From: Sphaerosporella brunnea
Taxonomy: Eukaryota > Ascomycota > Pezizomycetes > Pezizales > Pyronemataceae
Direction of reading: 5' to 3'
Assembly: GCA_008704415.1 (NCBI GenBank)
Contig: VXIS01000076.1
Span: forward strand, 62,001 to 126,000
Length of the DNA stretch: 64,000 bases
The notes under the pieces were generated by a model. That model was not told the origin of the DNA. It did no database searches and saw nothing but the letters and a program-made list of their open reading frames with translations. Each line of letters opens with the position of its first letter. Position 1 is the stretch's first letter. The position numbers were made by a program, and so were the translations under genes. This document shows positions 21,341-30,535 of this stretch, piece by piece.

Positions 21341-23128
21341 GAATTAGGGGGCGACGGGAAAAGAAGACGGATAGGATATCGGTTGGAAAACTTGTACTGT
21401 AGCCGCAGCCAGTTGACGGAAGCACCACCGCAAGTGGTCAACGATAATAGCTCTGAATCTCTAGTGCACATACCATACCCGATTGTAAACACTTTTTCAT
21501 CTTCCCTGTTAGAACCAGGACCTCTTCGCCCCACCGCATGGTCTCAATGGCTCTCAAACCACCCTGACCGACGCTACGCCCAGACACTAGTAGACATTAT
21601 CGTCTATGGTGCAAGGATCGGGTATACAGGTCCCAACCAGACCATCCTTAGTCGCAACCTCCCTTCGGCAAATGAGTCGCCCACAACCCTGTCCGCTGAC
21701 ATCTCCGCACAATTTAATAATGGCCAGTTAGGCAAACTAGCCACCCTGCCCCCAAATTTTATTTCGTCCCCGCTAGGCCTTGTTCCCAAATCTGATGGTA
21801 CTTGGCGACGAATACACCACCTATCACACCCGGCAGGTAACTCAGTAAATGACCACATCCCGCAGGAGTGGGGTACCCTCACCTATACTACTTTTGACCA
21901 GGCCCTTCAGCTCATTGCAGAAGCAGGGGTAGGCAGCACCCTGGTGAAGCGTGATTTAGCCGATGCATTTCGTCATATTCCAGTTAGTCCACAGGACTGG
22001 TGGCTTCTCGGCTTCCGATGGGAGGATACATGGTGGTATGACAAATTTTTACCGTTTGGCTTACGAACTTCGCCCTTCATCTTTGATCTATTCTCAAGAG
22101 GCCTTAACTGGATACTCCAGCATGAACTTGGCTGGACGGCAGTACTGCACTATCTTGATGACTTCCTAGCAGTTCTTGCACCACACCTTGATGCTACTCA
22201 ATACGCTGAAGACTTTGACTGCCTCTGCAACGATCTAGGCTTTACCGTTAAGCACAAGAAAAGCTATTCGGGTACTTGCACTGATTTTTTGGGACTTGAG
22301 CTGGATACCGCTGCAATGGAGGCTCGCTTGCCGTCAGACAAGCATGCCAAAGCTCTTCTTCTTGTCCGTACTTATTTGCGCCGTCGCTCTATCACCCTCC
22401 TGGAGCTTCAGTCCCTTATTGGTTTCCTATCTTTTGCCGCCAAGGTGGTCCCGCTAGGACGTCCCTTCCTCCGCCGTCTCTACAATGCACTTAGCTGCTA
22501 CTCTGCATCCCCGTACTATCCTCAGCCGATTACACCACAAATGAAGGAAGATCTCCGCTGGTGGCTTGCTTTTCTACCGCAGTGGTCAGGCATCAGCATT
22601 ATCCGTCCAACCAGAGAAGAAGCATTTATTTGGACTGACGCAGCAGGAAGAAAGGGTATTGGAGGGTATCTGCTTCAATCCATAGACGAACCGCTGCATC
22701 TTCTCGAATCCAGGCATGCCTTCAGTGCTCGCATTCCTCGTCACTACCGAGACAAGCATATCAATGCCAAAGAGATGATGGCCGCACTTAAAGCAATTGA
22801 ACTATGGGGCTCGCAGCTCCTGAAAGGCAAAAGACTCTACTTATTTGTAGACAACACCGCCGTTGTTGGAGGCTTAACCAAGAAGTCAATCCGTGGTACA
22901 GCTATGGCACCGCTACGCAAACTTCTCCTTTTAGCCGCTGCTTGTGATATTGAACTGGTGCTCCGCTGGATACCCACATCTGAAAACCTCCTCGCAGATG
23001 CCCTCAGCCGCCATGAGTGGAAAAAGATTACTAATATTTCACCTATGTTGACACAGGCTACACTCCGGATACCACGATCCTCTCAGCTGACCCTCCCCCT
23101 AGCTGGTACCGCGATCTCCCTGAGCTGA
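21341..23128 (+). CDS. DIRS reverse transcriptase / RNase H
   Basis: The frame is open from the codon after the Gag TAG to a TGA at 23126-23128. Within it the RT palm shows LVKRDLADAFRHIPVSPQDW (motif A), LPFGLRTSPFIF (motif B) and YLDDF at 22151-22165 (motif C, catalytic Asp pair). RNase H follows with WTDAAG at 22631, an INAKEMMA Glu, VDNTAVV and ADALSRH, which provides the acidic catalytic set. No ATG occurs near the start; the first suitable codon in the frame is a TTG at 21383. Expression probably depends on reading through the UAG or on internal initiation. The sequence appears intact and catalytically complete. Confidence 0.88.
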   Translation, partial: ELGGDGKRRRIGYRLENLYCSRSQLTEAPPQVVNDNSSESLVHIPYPIVNTFSSSLLEPGPLRPTAWSQWLSNHPDRRYAQTLVDIIVYGARIGYTGPNQTILSRNLPSANESPTTLSADISAQFNNGQLGKLATLPPNFISSPLGLVPKSDGTWRRIHHLSHPAGNSVNDHIPQEWGTLTYTTFDQALQLIAEAGVGSTLVKRDLADAFRHIPVSPQDWWLLGFRWEDTWWYDKFLPFGLRTSPFIFDLFSRGLNWILQHELGWTAVLHYLDDFLAVLAPHLDATQYAEDFDCLCNDLGFTVKHKKSYSGTCTDFLGLELDTAAMEARLPSDKHAKALLLVRTYLRRRSITLLELQSLIGFLSFAAKVVPLGRPFLRRLYNALSCYSASPYYPQPITPQMKEDLRWWLAFLPQWSGISIIRPTREEAFIWTDAAGRKGIGGYLLQSIDEPLHLLESRHAFSARIPRHYRDKHINAKEMMAALKAIELWGSQLLKGKRLYLFVDNTAVVGGLTKKSIRGTAMAPLRKLLLLAAACDIELVLRWIPTSENLLADALSRHEWKKITNISPMLTQATLRIPRSSQLTLPLAGTAISLS

Positions 23129-23610
23129 GCAGACCAGCTGCCCGCTATCTCTGGTGGGGTCTTAGCCAGAATACTCGCAAGACCTACAACACTGCACGAC
23201 GCAGCTACACAACCTATGTCGCACTGAACGAATACAATGCTCACCCCTTCCCAGTGACAGTACCGCTCATCTGCAATTGGGTAGCTTCTCTTGGGGGTAA
23301 AGTCAAGCCGAGGACTATGAAAAGCTATATTACTGGCCTCCGAAGTTTGCATGTTGATATGGGCCTGCCTACTGACGGCATCTTCGACCACCCACGTCTT
23401 CAGCGCATAATTCAGGGTACTCGGCGTTTTTACGGAGAGGCTGGTACCAGGGAACGCCTCCCAATTACCCGTGATGTCCTCCTCAAGGTCCTGCAATGCC
23501 TCCCCCGCTGGCGCACCGACTTCATGCAGGCTAACCTCTACGCTGCTTTTTGTCTTGCATTCGCTGGGTTCCTCAGGGTTAGCGAGTTCACCATGCATAG
23601 GATTTTGTAA
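23035..23610 (+). pseudogene. DIRS tyrosine recombinase, C-terminally truncated
   Basis: This open frame overlaps the RT/RNase H ORF by about 94 bp in a different phase, as in DIRS elements. It begins around SWYRDLPELS and shows a SAM-like core-binding region (SQNTRKTYNTARRSYTTYV; KPRTMKSYITGLRSLH). The catalytic domain starts with AFAGFLRVSEFT, carrying the first catalytic Arg, and stops 5 codons later at 23608-23610. The H-x-x-R box and the nucleophilic Tyr are missing, so it cannot recombine DNA. The sequence after about 23600 is unrelated, so loss is by deletion or recombination and not by point mutation alone. Confidence 0.8.
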
Positions 23611-23736
23611 GAAGGGACTTGAGATCACAAGAAAGTGGTTCCAAACGCGTGCAAACACGATCTTGCAGGAGGAAGATGCTGATAAAGTGAAGGCAGTGCA
23701 TGTTAAACAGAATCTATAGATTCTCTGACGGTTGGA

Positions 23737-24270
23737 GTGAGTCATGCCAGGTGGCATATGTGGTCACTCACCGTGTTGTGCGCCGCATACGCTGTCACGC
23801 GGGCCATTGCCGGTGGCATATCGGATCACTCACCGTGTTCCCCGCCGCATAGGACGTCACGCGAGTCAGCGCCGGTGGCATATCGGATCACTCACCGTGT
23901 TCCGCGCCGCATAGACTGTCACGCGAGTCATCGCCGGTGGCATATCGGATCACTCATCGTGTTCCCCGCCGCATAGACTGTCACGCGAGCCATCGCCGGT
24001 GGCATATCGGATCACTCACCGTGTTCCGCGCCGCATAGACTGTCACGCTAGTCATCGCCGGTGGCATATCGGATCACTCATCGTGTTCCCCGCCGCATAG
24101 ACTGTCACGCGAGCCATCGCCGGTGGCATATCGGATCACTCACCGTGTTCCGCGCCGCATAGACTGTCACGCGAGCTATCGCCGGTGGCATATCGGATCA
24201 CTCACCGTGTTCCCCGCCGCATAGGCCGTCACGCGAGTCAGCGCCGGTGGCATATCGCATCACTCACCAC
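23737..24270 (+). repeat. 62-bp satellite, array 1 (about 8.5 units)
   Basis: GGTGGCA recurs at exact 62-bp steps ending at 23756, 23818, 23880, 23942, 24004 and so on to 24252. The consensus contains ATATCGGATCACTCACCGTG and CCGCCGCATAGGCTGTCACG. The same unit forms arrays at 51.35-51.54, 58.56-59.16 and 61.98-62.54 kb. Open frames through the array are artefacts. Confidence 0.9.
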
Positions 24271-24539
24271 GAAGGTGAGGCCTTGAATCCATTTTACCGC
24301 CGCAGGGAGGGAGTTGACGACATTGGAATACGGAAGTTGGAGTCGGATTCAGCCTCCAAACCTGAATCCAGACGCTGCTGGTCGGATGCATATTGGTACC
24401 AATGCGGACCGGCGATCCACCGACCGGTTTGAGTTAAAGGCTCAACCCTCGAGCAGAGCAGAGCGGAGCCTGAAACTTAGGCGAGCCGAGCCGGCTAGAG
24501 TCTCTTGCCTGACGAGCCGAGCTTTTGCTCCAGCCTTTT

Positions 24540-24925
24540 TTTATAGAGCATGAAAGAATGCTCTTTCTCCCTCTGTTCTCAGATTTATCCCCCCATAGAT
24601 GGTTGTGGTGTGGGGTGGCCCTGCAGAGGTCCTATGGCTCCCCCGGGTCAAGAATATATGGAAGCTGTTACTCTCAATGGAATAAGCTCAAACTCGCAAA
24701 TATAGAGCATGAACGAACGCTCTTTGTCCATCTCTTCTCACATTCATCCCCTCATAGATGGTTGTCGTGTGGGGTGGCCCCGCAGACGTCCTATGGCTTG
24801 TCCGGTTCAAAATTAGCTGGAAGTTGTTACTCTCAACGGAATGAGCTCAAACCCGCAAATATAGAGCATTAAAGGACGCTCTTTTTCCGTCTGTTCTCAG
24901 ACTTAACCCCCCATAGATGGTTTGC
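24540..24925 (+). repeat. 160-bp satellite, right array (diverged)
   Basis: CATAGATGG occurs at 24594, 24753 and 24912, a 159-bp period. Each unit carries GGAAT.AGCTCAAACTCGCAAATATAGAGCAT and GGTTGT.GTGTGGGGTGGCCC. It is clearly related to the 19.2-19.9 kb array but about as diverged as its last units. Confidence 0.8.
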
Positions 24926-24984
24926 TGTGCAATCCTGAAGCAGTTGTGTCGAGCGAATCACCGCAATGAGGGATCGCGCAGGCA

Positions 24985-25165
24985 GCGTGCTGCAGGTATT
25001 TTACCAACTCTCCGGGCATCGAGGCATAATAGGCGTCCCAATACACACCAGCCATCGACTACTCCTTCCTTCCAGTCCATACCGCCTGACGATGCACCGC
25101 TCCAATCGCCTCACGATGCGTCGCCCCAACTGCCCGAGCTTTCAGACGATACACTGCACCAGCTG
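24985..25165 (+). pseudogene. Left half of an interrupted Pro/Gln-rich gene
   Basis: The frame reads ...SIPPDDAPLQSPHDASPQLP...DDTLHQL up to the hAT MITE at 25166. It resumes in the same frame at 30100 (PQPHHDVPRQPPNG) once the 25166-30091 segment and one 8-bp duplication are removed. Its 5' side runs into the 160-bp satellite, so no start codon is defined. The low-complexity Pro/Gln composition suggests a transcription-factor-like or RNA-binding linker; there is no family assignment. Confidence 0.5.
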
Positions 25166-26092
25166 CAGGGCGGTCAATAGTCCGGCCGGCCGCCAGGTCA
25201 AACGGGGCCCCAAGGAGTGGGTCAGGTCGGGCCGGTGATGTGGCAAGCCCGACAGGTTCGGGCCAGCATAAGAAAAACCTGGATATCTGATAGGTGCCGG
25301 CCGGTGCCCGGTATCCTGGAGAGATTTCCGCAACTCCCGGCCGAAGGATTCGCTGGCATGCAAGACTACTGGGTTAAAGCGATGGACCAAGGCTCCAATG
25401 GGATGTTCGGACGAGATCTGCCTCGAATGGGAGTTGAGCTCAATGCTTGTAAGATTATTACACTTACTATGGTTTGTCTCTTACGTATTTCCTTACTAAA
25501 GCTATAAACTACGTCACACTAACGATGGTATCATGTCAGTATTCTACGAGTTTCTTTACCTTTCTTTACTACGTCATTTGGAATCTTCTAGCCTTCGCAA
25601 GGCAGACTGTGTAGGTCTTATGACCATCATTTCCTTGTTTTACGAATTTGCCAACAAGCTATGACTTCATGTTATGACATCATGTATTTGGCATCGTTGG
25701 CTATAAAAGCTGCGAGCTTTTCCTACATTCATTCTTTCTGCGCGAAGTCTGGTATATGCGGCGCGTTCTCAAATTCATCAGGCTGAGCGTATGCTGAGTG
25801 ACTTGGAACAGCGGGGGGCGGAGATGGAGGGGTATCTGGAGGTCCTTCAGGTTGTTGAATCTGTATCTCACGTTCATGTTTCTTTCCTTGATGTATCTGT
25901 AAGCAAAAAACCACGGATGCCTGACGGGTCCGCCGGGCGCCGGGCGCTTCTGGGCCTTGCGGATGCCCGTAGGCGCCTGGGTCTCGATCCAAAAAGCCTG
26001 GTCCAAACGGGCCGTGATTAAAACAGCCCCTTTCAATCAGTCCGGTTCAGGCCGCGCTCAAAGCCGGACTGGCCGGACTTTTGACAGCCCTG
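25166..26092 (+). mobile_element. hAT MITE (CAGGGC family), copy 1
   Basis: Terminal inverted repeats are CAGGGCGGTCAATAGTCCGG (left) and, as the inverse complement of the right end, CAGGGCTGTCAAAAGTCCGG. CAGGG and Y-rich ends are typical of hAT. An AT-rich middle (about 25440-25740) with GGCTATAAAAGCTGCG looks like an embedded promoter or LTR-like insert absent from the other copies. The left 8-bp flank is ACCAGCTG; the right flank CCTCCATC does not match it (see the composite element). Confidence 0.8.
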
Positions 26093-26599
26093 CCTCCATC
26101 AGGTTGAAGTTAGCATTTTCGGCAGCCAGGCATTGACACGCGGGCCACAGGATTGGACGGCAGACGTGCTGAATGTATCGCCATGAATCAATCCCATGCC
26201 CCTTTCCCCGCTTAATCTTCACAATGTGATGCTTCTTTCCCCGCCACGTCTGCGCGCTTTTTAGTGGTTTCTCGGCTTCTCGTGACTCACCCTGCACGGC
26301 GCCAAGGGGTGATTGCTTTCCCTACAACTACTCAATTAACCTTGCTTCTAACCGGGGACTACCACCTACCCCTAAGTATTGCTGGGTGCCCCATTGCTTT
26401 AACTGACAGTTGCGATGACGTTGGTTGGGTGGGTTGGTGATTGTTGCGTAAACTTTGGGAAGCTCCGGAAAGCTCGATTTCCAGCCACCTCAAAGGTTAG
26501 GATTTCTGGGGCATCCGGATACTTGAAAAATCATCTAGAACATCGCGATGGTTCTTGAACAATTCGGCTTGAGGGCCTGCCGATGACGGTATACCCCAA

Positions 26600-27413
26600 T
26601 GGAAGATGGTCTCAAGCTCAGCCCCGGTGCAGCAGAAACGGGGGAACAGTCCTTAGAACGTACGGGGGAACACCCAGAGCCTGTCAACCAGTCTTTATAC
26701 CGACAGCCGGACGGAAGCCGCCTAGATATAGCTCTCGGATCTCGCCAAGATATCGCCGAGGCATCTACAACACTTGGACGCTACCCGTCTAACCCGGACA
26801 AGAACCATTGGACCCCCGTCAAACATCTTTTGCGGTACTTCAAAGCCATCGAATTCAAGAAGCTCGCCCTCACCTCGCTGCCAAACTCTGGAATCCACAT
26901 GGATAACAGCCCTCTTGTTGCCTTCGCGGTTGCAGAGATCGGTGTCACACCGGCAAGTCAACTAGCGGGTATCTACTTTATACTCTCCGCATCATGGTCC
27001 TGTGGAAGCCTAAGAAACAGACCCTCGTCGCTCCGTCAACCATGAAATCACAGCTGATAGCCTCCGCCGTCAAGCGGAAGCTTGACTGGTTCTCTGGCCT
27101 CCTTTCTGAGCTTACCCTGATCCTGCAAGCGGCGTCCAGTACCCCATACCTCAACCTTGTCGTCCAACAGGTCAACTCGCCACCGGTTCTTCTCAACGAC
27201 AATTTGGCCTGCGTCACCGTTCTTAGTACTGAGGATTTCAAGGGAGACAGTCGGCAGCTTCGCCTTCGGTTTGATGGCCTTCAAGAGGCCGTTGCCACCG
27301 AGAGGCTTGTGATTAAGCACGTCCCTTCTGATGAGATTTTGGCAGATGGTTTGGCAAAGGCATTGGGAAGGACCAAGCACGACGCGTCTGTGAAGGAAAT
27401 TGGTTTGATTTGA
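26600..27413 (+). pseudogene. Ty1/Copia pol fragment (RT end and RNase H)
   Basis: The first frame (26599-27045) contains GSRQDIAEASTTLGRYPSNP and HWTPVKHLLRY, the Copia RT C-terminal region (SRPDIAY...LGRY-x-SNP). After a frameshift near 27000, the second frame (to 27413) contains STMKSQLIASAVKRKL, VLLNDNLACV and IKHVPSDEILADGLAKAL, the Copia RNase H and its terminal ADxLTK-like motif. Gag, protease, integrase and most of RT are absent. The 3' LTR follows 96 bp downstream. Confidence 0.85.
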
Positions 27414-27509
27414 TTTATTCCTATTTAGGATTTGTCTTTCTTTTGCTTGTTCTCCTATGCGGACGGTTTAAGCCTCTCGCTCATTCTCACCGCTTTGGCA
27501 CCGCGGGAG

Positions 27510-27725
27510 TGTTGGAAAAGGATTTCGGGTGGAGCCCGTGCGTCTGAATTTCTTGGTCTTGATTCCGTTGTTTTCCGTTTCCCTTTTCCGTAGTTTGATG
27601 GTTTTCCTTTTTCTGTTGTTGTGTTTTGCCCACGCGGTGCTGTACAGTAACATCCGACGCTTCGCCCTCTGGCTTTGTGTGAGAACCAGGAGCCGAATCT
27701 TCTCTGTCAACCTCGTCGTGTAACA
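27510..27725 (+). mobile_element. 3' LTR of the 26.6-kb Copia fragment
   Basis: TGTTGGAAAAGG...TAACA, about 216 bp, same family as the solo LTR at 7167-7370. A short purine run (GCGGGAG) precedes it as a possible polypurine tract. No matching 5' LTR is visible upstream, so the element is 5' truncated. Confidence 0.75.
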
Positions 27726-28300
27726 CTAACGCACACCAGATTTGCCCCAGGTAACCATCGGCTGTCATCGTTGCTGTGGCACATAACCGTGTTGAATCCA
27801 CCGGTTTGTCGGCAACCGGTGCAACATCTATGTCTTGCTCTATATATATTTGCCGTTTTGTTCACCAGCCTCAGTTTCGTCTCATAAGGCTCCTCTGGTA
27901 TCTAGCAGATTCCGGCCGAAATGGATATTGGTCACTGAACGGGTCGGCGCCTCTTCCACATCATTTTGAATACATGGTATTCCCGCCCAATGTCGATCAT
28001 TTCCATATCACATTTGTAGTCGAAAAGACGGTATCTTTGATCCACCCCGCGCCTGCATCCCAATTGATGAATCCCTCCAAAAAACAGCATCCCCGAGGCA
28101 GCTTGCCAAAGCTTACCTTCTGATAGGGAAAAGCTGGATCTCATCTAGTCAACCATGTCAGGCTTTAGCGATTCACCATTACAGACGGGGTTGTCAACGT
28201 ACTTTGTGGATATAGAGCTCTTTGGGTTCATGCCTGGTAAACCCTCTTCTACAACACCGTTAGCATGTCGAACGCGGCGCGGCCCAAAGCCGGTGACTGC

Positions 28301-28741
28301 CTACCAGAATCTAAACGGCTGCGCCACCCGCCGGGTCAACCAGAACCAAAAGCCGGGGTTTTCACCGCGCTGTCTTGCGAGCAGCTCCTGACGGCGCCAC
28401 GTGATTAACCACTCCAGCATCGCCCAACCGCCTTGGCCAAGCGCAGTGTAATAAGAATCGATGAGCGCATAGTCGGTGGAGGACAGTATCAGCTCCAGGC
28501 TTTTCTGCCACGCCACGTTCAAGGTGTCGGCGAGCTCCAGCGCCGCAGTGGTGGGTTCATATCCGAGAGTGGCATATTCAATGCCAATGCTCAGGAGAGC
28601 GCGGTTGATGTGGTCGCGGGTGGAAAGGCTCAGGATGTGCGCCCGCATCTGCTGGCACACCCCGTTGAGAGCCTGCAGGCCGTCGGTGTCCAGATAGGCA
28701 GAGACGTTGTGGAGGAGCTCCGGCGAGAGTTTCGTGAGCAT
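28301..28741 (-). CDS. F-box-like protein, 146 residues
   Basis: I choose the ATG at 28741 because the protein then opens directly with an F-box: LTKLSPELLHNVSAYLDTDG followed by LQALNGVCQQMRAHI, matching the L-P-x-E-L/I...DL...L-x-x-V-C-x-x-x pattern. F-box proteins recruit substrates to SCF ubiquitin ligases through Skp1. The rest is helical and ends in WRRQELLARQ...GFWFWLTRRV with no repeat-type substrate domain, which is common in fungal F-box families. An in-frame codon 20 residues upstream is possible but less likely. A TATA box lies about 245 bp upstream. The gene sits inside the composite MITE-bounded segment. It appears intact. Confidence 0.65.
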   Translation of the reverse strand: MLTKLSPELLHNVSAYLDTDGLQALNGVCQQMRAHILSLSTRDHINRALLSIGIEYATLGYEPTTAALELADTLNVAWQKSLELILSSTDYALIDSYYTALGQGGWAMLEWLITWRRQELLARQRGENPGFWFWLTRRVAQPFRFW

Positions 28742-28982
28742 TGTGAAGATTTGGTGGTGTGGAGATTGATGGCTGGACTGAACCTGATTGTGTAGGCGCA
28801 CGTCTGGTCGTTAGATGAGACTCGCTTGCAGCCAGAAGCACTGCCAACTGGAAGGCACACATCGATGGAAGCGGGTAAATGTTAGGGCAAATATTGACGG
28901 GTAATGTACTCCTCCTTCCATACGTCGACGCTCGTGAGCGCCGTCTCCTCTTGCCTCACTCTTCCACAGACTCAATCGTCCC

Positions 28983-28990
28983 TTATATAT
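28983..28990 (-). promoter_or_regulatory. Possible TATA box of the F-box-like gene
   Basis: On the minus strand ATATATAAGGG, about 245 bp upstream of the ATG at 28741. The leader distance is long for a fungal gene, so an intron or a nearer promoter is possible. Confidence 0.35.
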
Positions 28991-29467
28991 CTTCGCGTGG
29001 GGCGCTACTTGCCACCACCGCACCGAGGTGCCGTCGTGGGACGATTTCGGGTTTTCAGATTTCGTACCGTTAGGCCGTTATATCAGTCTCGGCGGAGCAT
29101 ACCGCTGGGGCTGCGCCGTGTTGTGCTCCATCGCGTGGCACGCAATAGGTCCTAGAAAGCACCATCATGTGCTCTGTCAAACATTTCGACCCTGCCCAAT
29201 TATCTGTGTTCAGATTGATGCCACCCTTTGAGCGTGGGGGGGTCATTGCTGAACCCGCCCCGCTGGACCCGCCTACATTTTCGAACCCGTTGCCACCAGG
29301 ACGATAAGTCTTGGTTCGCTCAAAGCAACCGTTGGGGGACGTTTGGGGAGCCTTCAATTCTGCGCCGAGCGCTTTCGATGGATTTTGAAGGGGATTTTCG
29401 CGATCTGTCCGCAGTTCACGTTCACCAGCAGCAAAGCTGACGACGCCGGCCGTGGCTTCGGCGCGTC

Positions 29468-30091
29468 CAGGGCGGTCAACAGTCCAGCCGGCCGCCAGGT
29501 CAAACGGGGCCCCACGGAGTGGGTCAGGTCGGGCCGGTGATGTGGCAAGCCCGACAGGTTCGGGCCGGCATAAGAAAAACCTGGATATCTGATAGGTGCC
29601 GGCCGGTACCCGGTATCCTGAATTAAGGCGGGGTCGGTCATTGTGCCGAACGCGGGGCCACTAAAAGCGCTAATCGTTCAGTGCTCGTTCCGCCGTAGCT
29701 AAAGCGTCGATCGCAAGTTAGACGCACTTTAACCCAGAAAATCCAGGTCGGAAGACAGGCGGATGAATATGGCTGACGTTATGCTCACAAATCCAAAGAT
29801 TTCGGAACAGCGGGCGGCGGAGATGGAGGGGTAGCTGGAGGTCCTTCAGGTTTTTGAATCTGTATCTCCCGTTCATGTTTCTTTCCTTGATGTATGTGTA
29901 AGCAAAAAACTACAGATGCCTGGCGGGCCCGCCGGGCGCCGGGTACTTCTGGGCCTGGCGGGTGCCCGTAGGCGCCTGGGTCTCGATCCAAAAAGCCTGG
30001 TCCAAACGGGCCGTGATTTCAAATGCCCGTTTCAATCAGTCCGGTTCAGGCCGCACTCAAAGCCGGACTGGCCGGACTTTTCACAGCCCTG
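29468..30091 (+). mobile_element. hAT MITE (CAGGGC family), copy 2
   Basis: CAGGGCGGTCAACAGTCCAG at the left and ...CTTTTCACAGCCCTG at the right. It shares GGTCAAACGGGGCCCCA.GGAGTGG, TAGGTGCCGGCCGGT.CCCGGTATCCTG and the GCCTGGTCCAAACGGGCCGTGATT block with copy 1. Its middle (29625-29790) matches the copy at 37.3-38.0 kb instead of copy 1. Confidence 0.8.
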
Positions 30092-30099
30092 CCCAGCTG

Positions 30100-30535
30100 C
30101 CCCAACCACATCATGATGTGCCGCGCCAGCCGCCTAATGGTGTAGTGCCTTCAGCCATGGCCCAGGCTCCTTCGGTACCTCTGTGCTTTCTTTGCCCTCG
30201 CGATGCGCTTCTGACAAGCCTGACAGCTTAACGTTGCTCCAATTTCCTTTGTGGCTGGAGGGAACAGTTTCAAGCCCCGCAAGCAACGACGTCGACCACG
30301 TAAGCAGGCCGCTCCTGAGATCTCAGCCTCTGCTGGCGGCCGCCTAGTCGATTCTAGCCAAGTTGCCGCAATTGCGGCTGCCCAGACTGCCAATGTGGCA
30401 TCCAGCACTGTAGCAAATGGCCTGCGGCGCTCCGGGAGGACAACACGGTTCACTGCCAAAGTTTTTCACAATGTGTACCAACATGCAGAGAAAAATAATA
30501 AACTCACTTGCAGCAGCACGGCAAGTTTGTCATGA
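30100..30535 (+). pseudogene. Right half of the interrupted Pro/Gln-rich gene
   Basis: It continues the 24.98-25.17 kb frame (PQPHHDVPRQPPNGVVPSAM), then probably an intron starting GTACCT near 30175. A basic segment follows (FKPRKQRRRPRKQ), then an Ala-rich helix, RRSGRTTRFTAKVFHNVYQH and a stop at 30535. The basic run could be a nuclear localisation signal. The exact splice is uncertain. Confidence 0.45.

Larger units (their letters stand above)
19916..23625 (+). mobile_element. DIRS-type tyrosine-recombinase retroelement, 3' truncated
   Basis: The order is TATA box (20041), Gag-like ORF with zinc fingers, reverse transcriptase plus RNase H, then an overlapping tyrosine recombinase frame. 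This gene order and the absence of integrase and protease define the DIRS order of retroelements. The recombinase stops after the first conserved Arg region, and no terminal inverted repeat or internal complementary region was recognised to the right, so the element is truncated. The two upstream ORFs show little decay. The left border is not defined precisely; the 160-bp satellite ends about where it begins. Confidence 0.85.
25166..30091 (+). mobile_element. Composite insertion bounded by two direct hAT MITE copies
   Basis: Copy 1 (25166-26092) and copy 2 (29468-30091) lie in the same orientation. The outer flanks are ACCAGCTG (25158-25165) and CCCAGCTG (30092-30099), matching at 7 of 8 positions, while the inner flanks CCTCCATC and GGCGCGTC do not match. 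The segment carries a Copia 3' end plus LTR and an F-box-like gene. Removing it and one octamer joins two Pro/Gln-rich frames in phase. This fits macro-transposition of the whole unit as one hAT element, or recombination between nested copies. Confidence 0.6.

Noticed and set aside
23737..24270. CRISPR-like array
   Set aside because: Repeats are contiguous 62-bp tandem units without unique spacers; no cas-like genes occur, and the genome is eukaryotic in character.
27468..27710. Minus-strand ORF inside the Copia LTR
   Set aside because: It lies wholly within an LTR and is mirrored only by LTR sequence.
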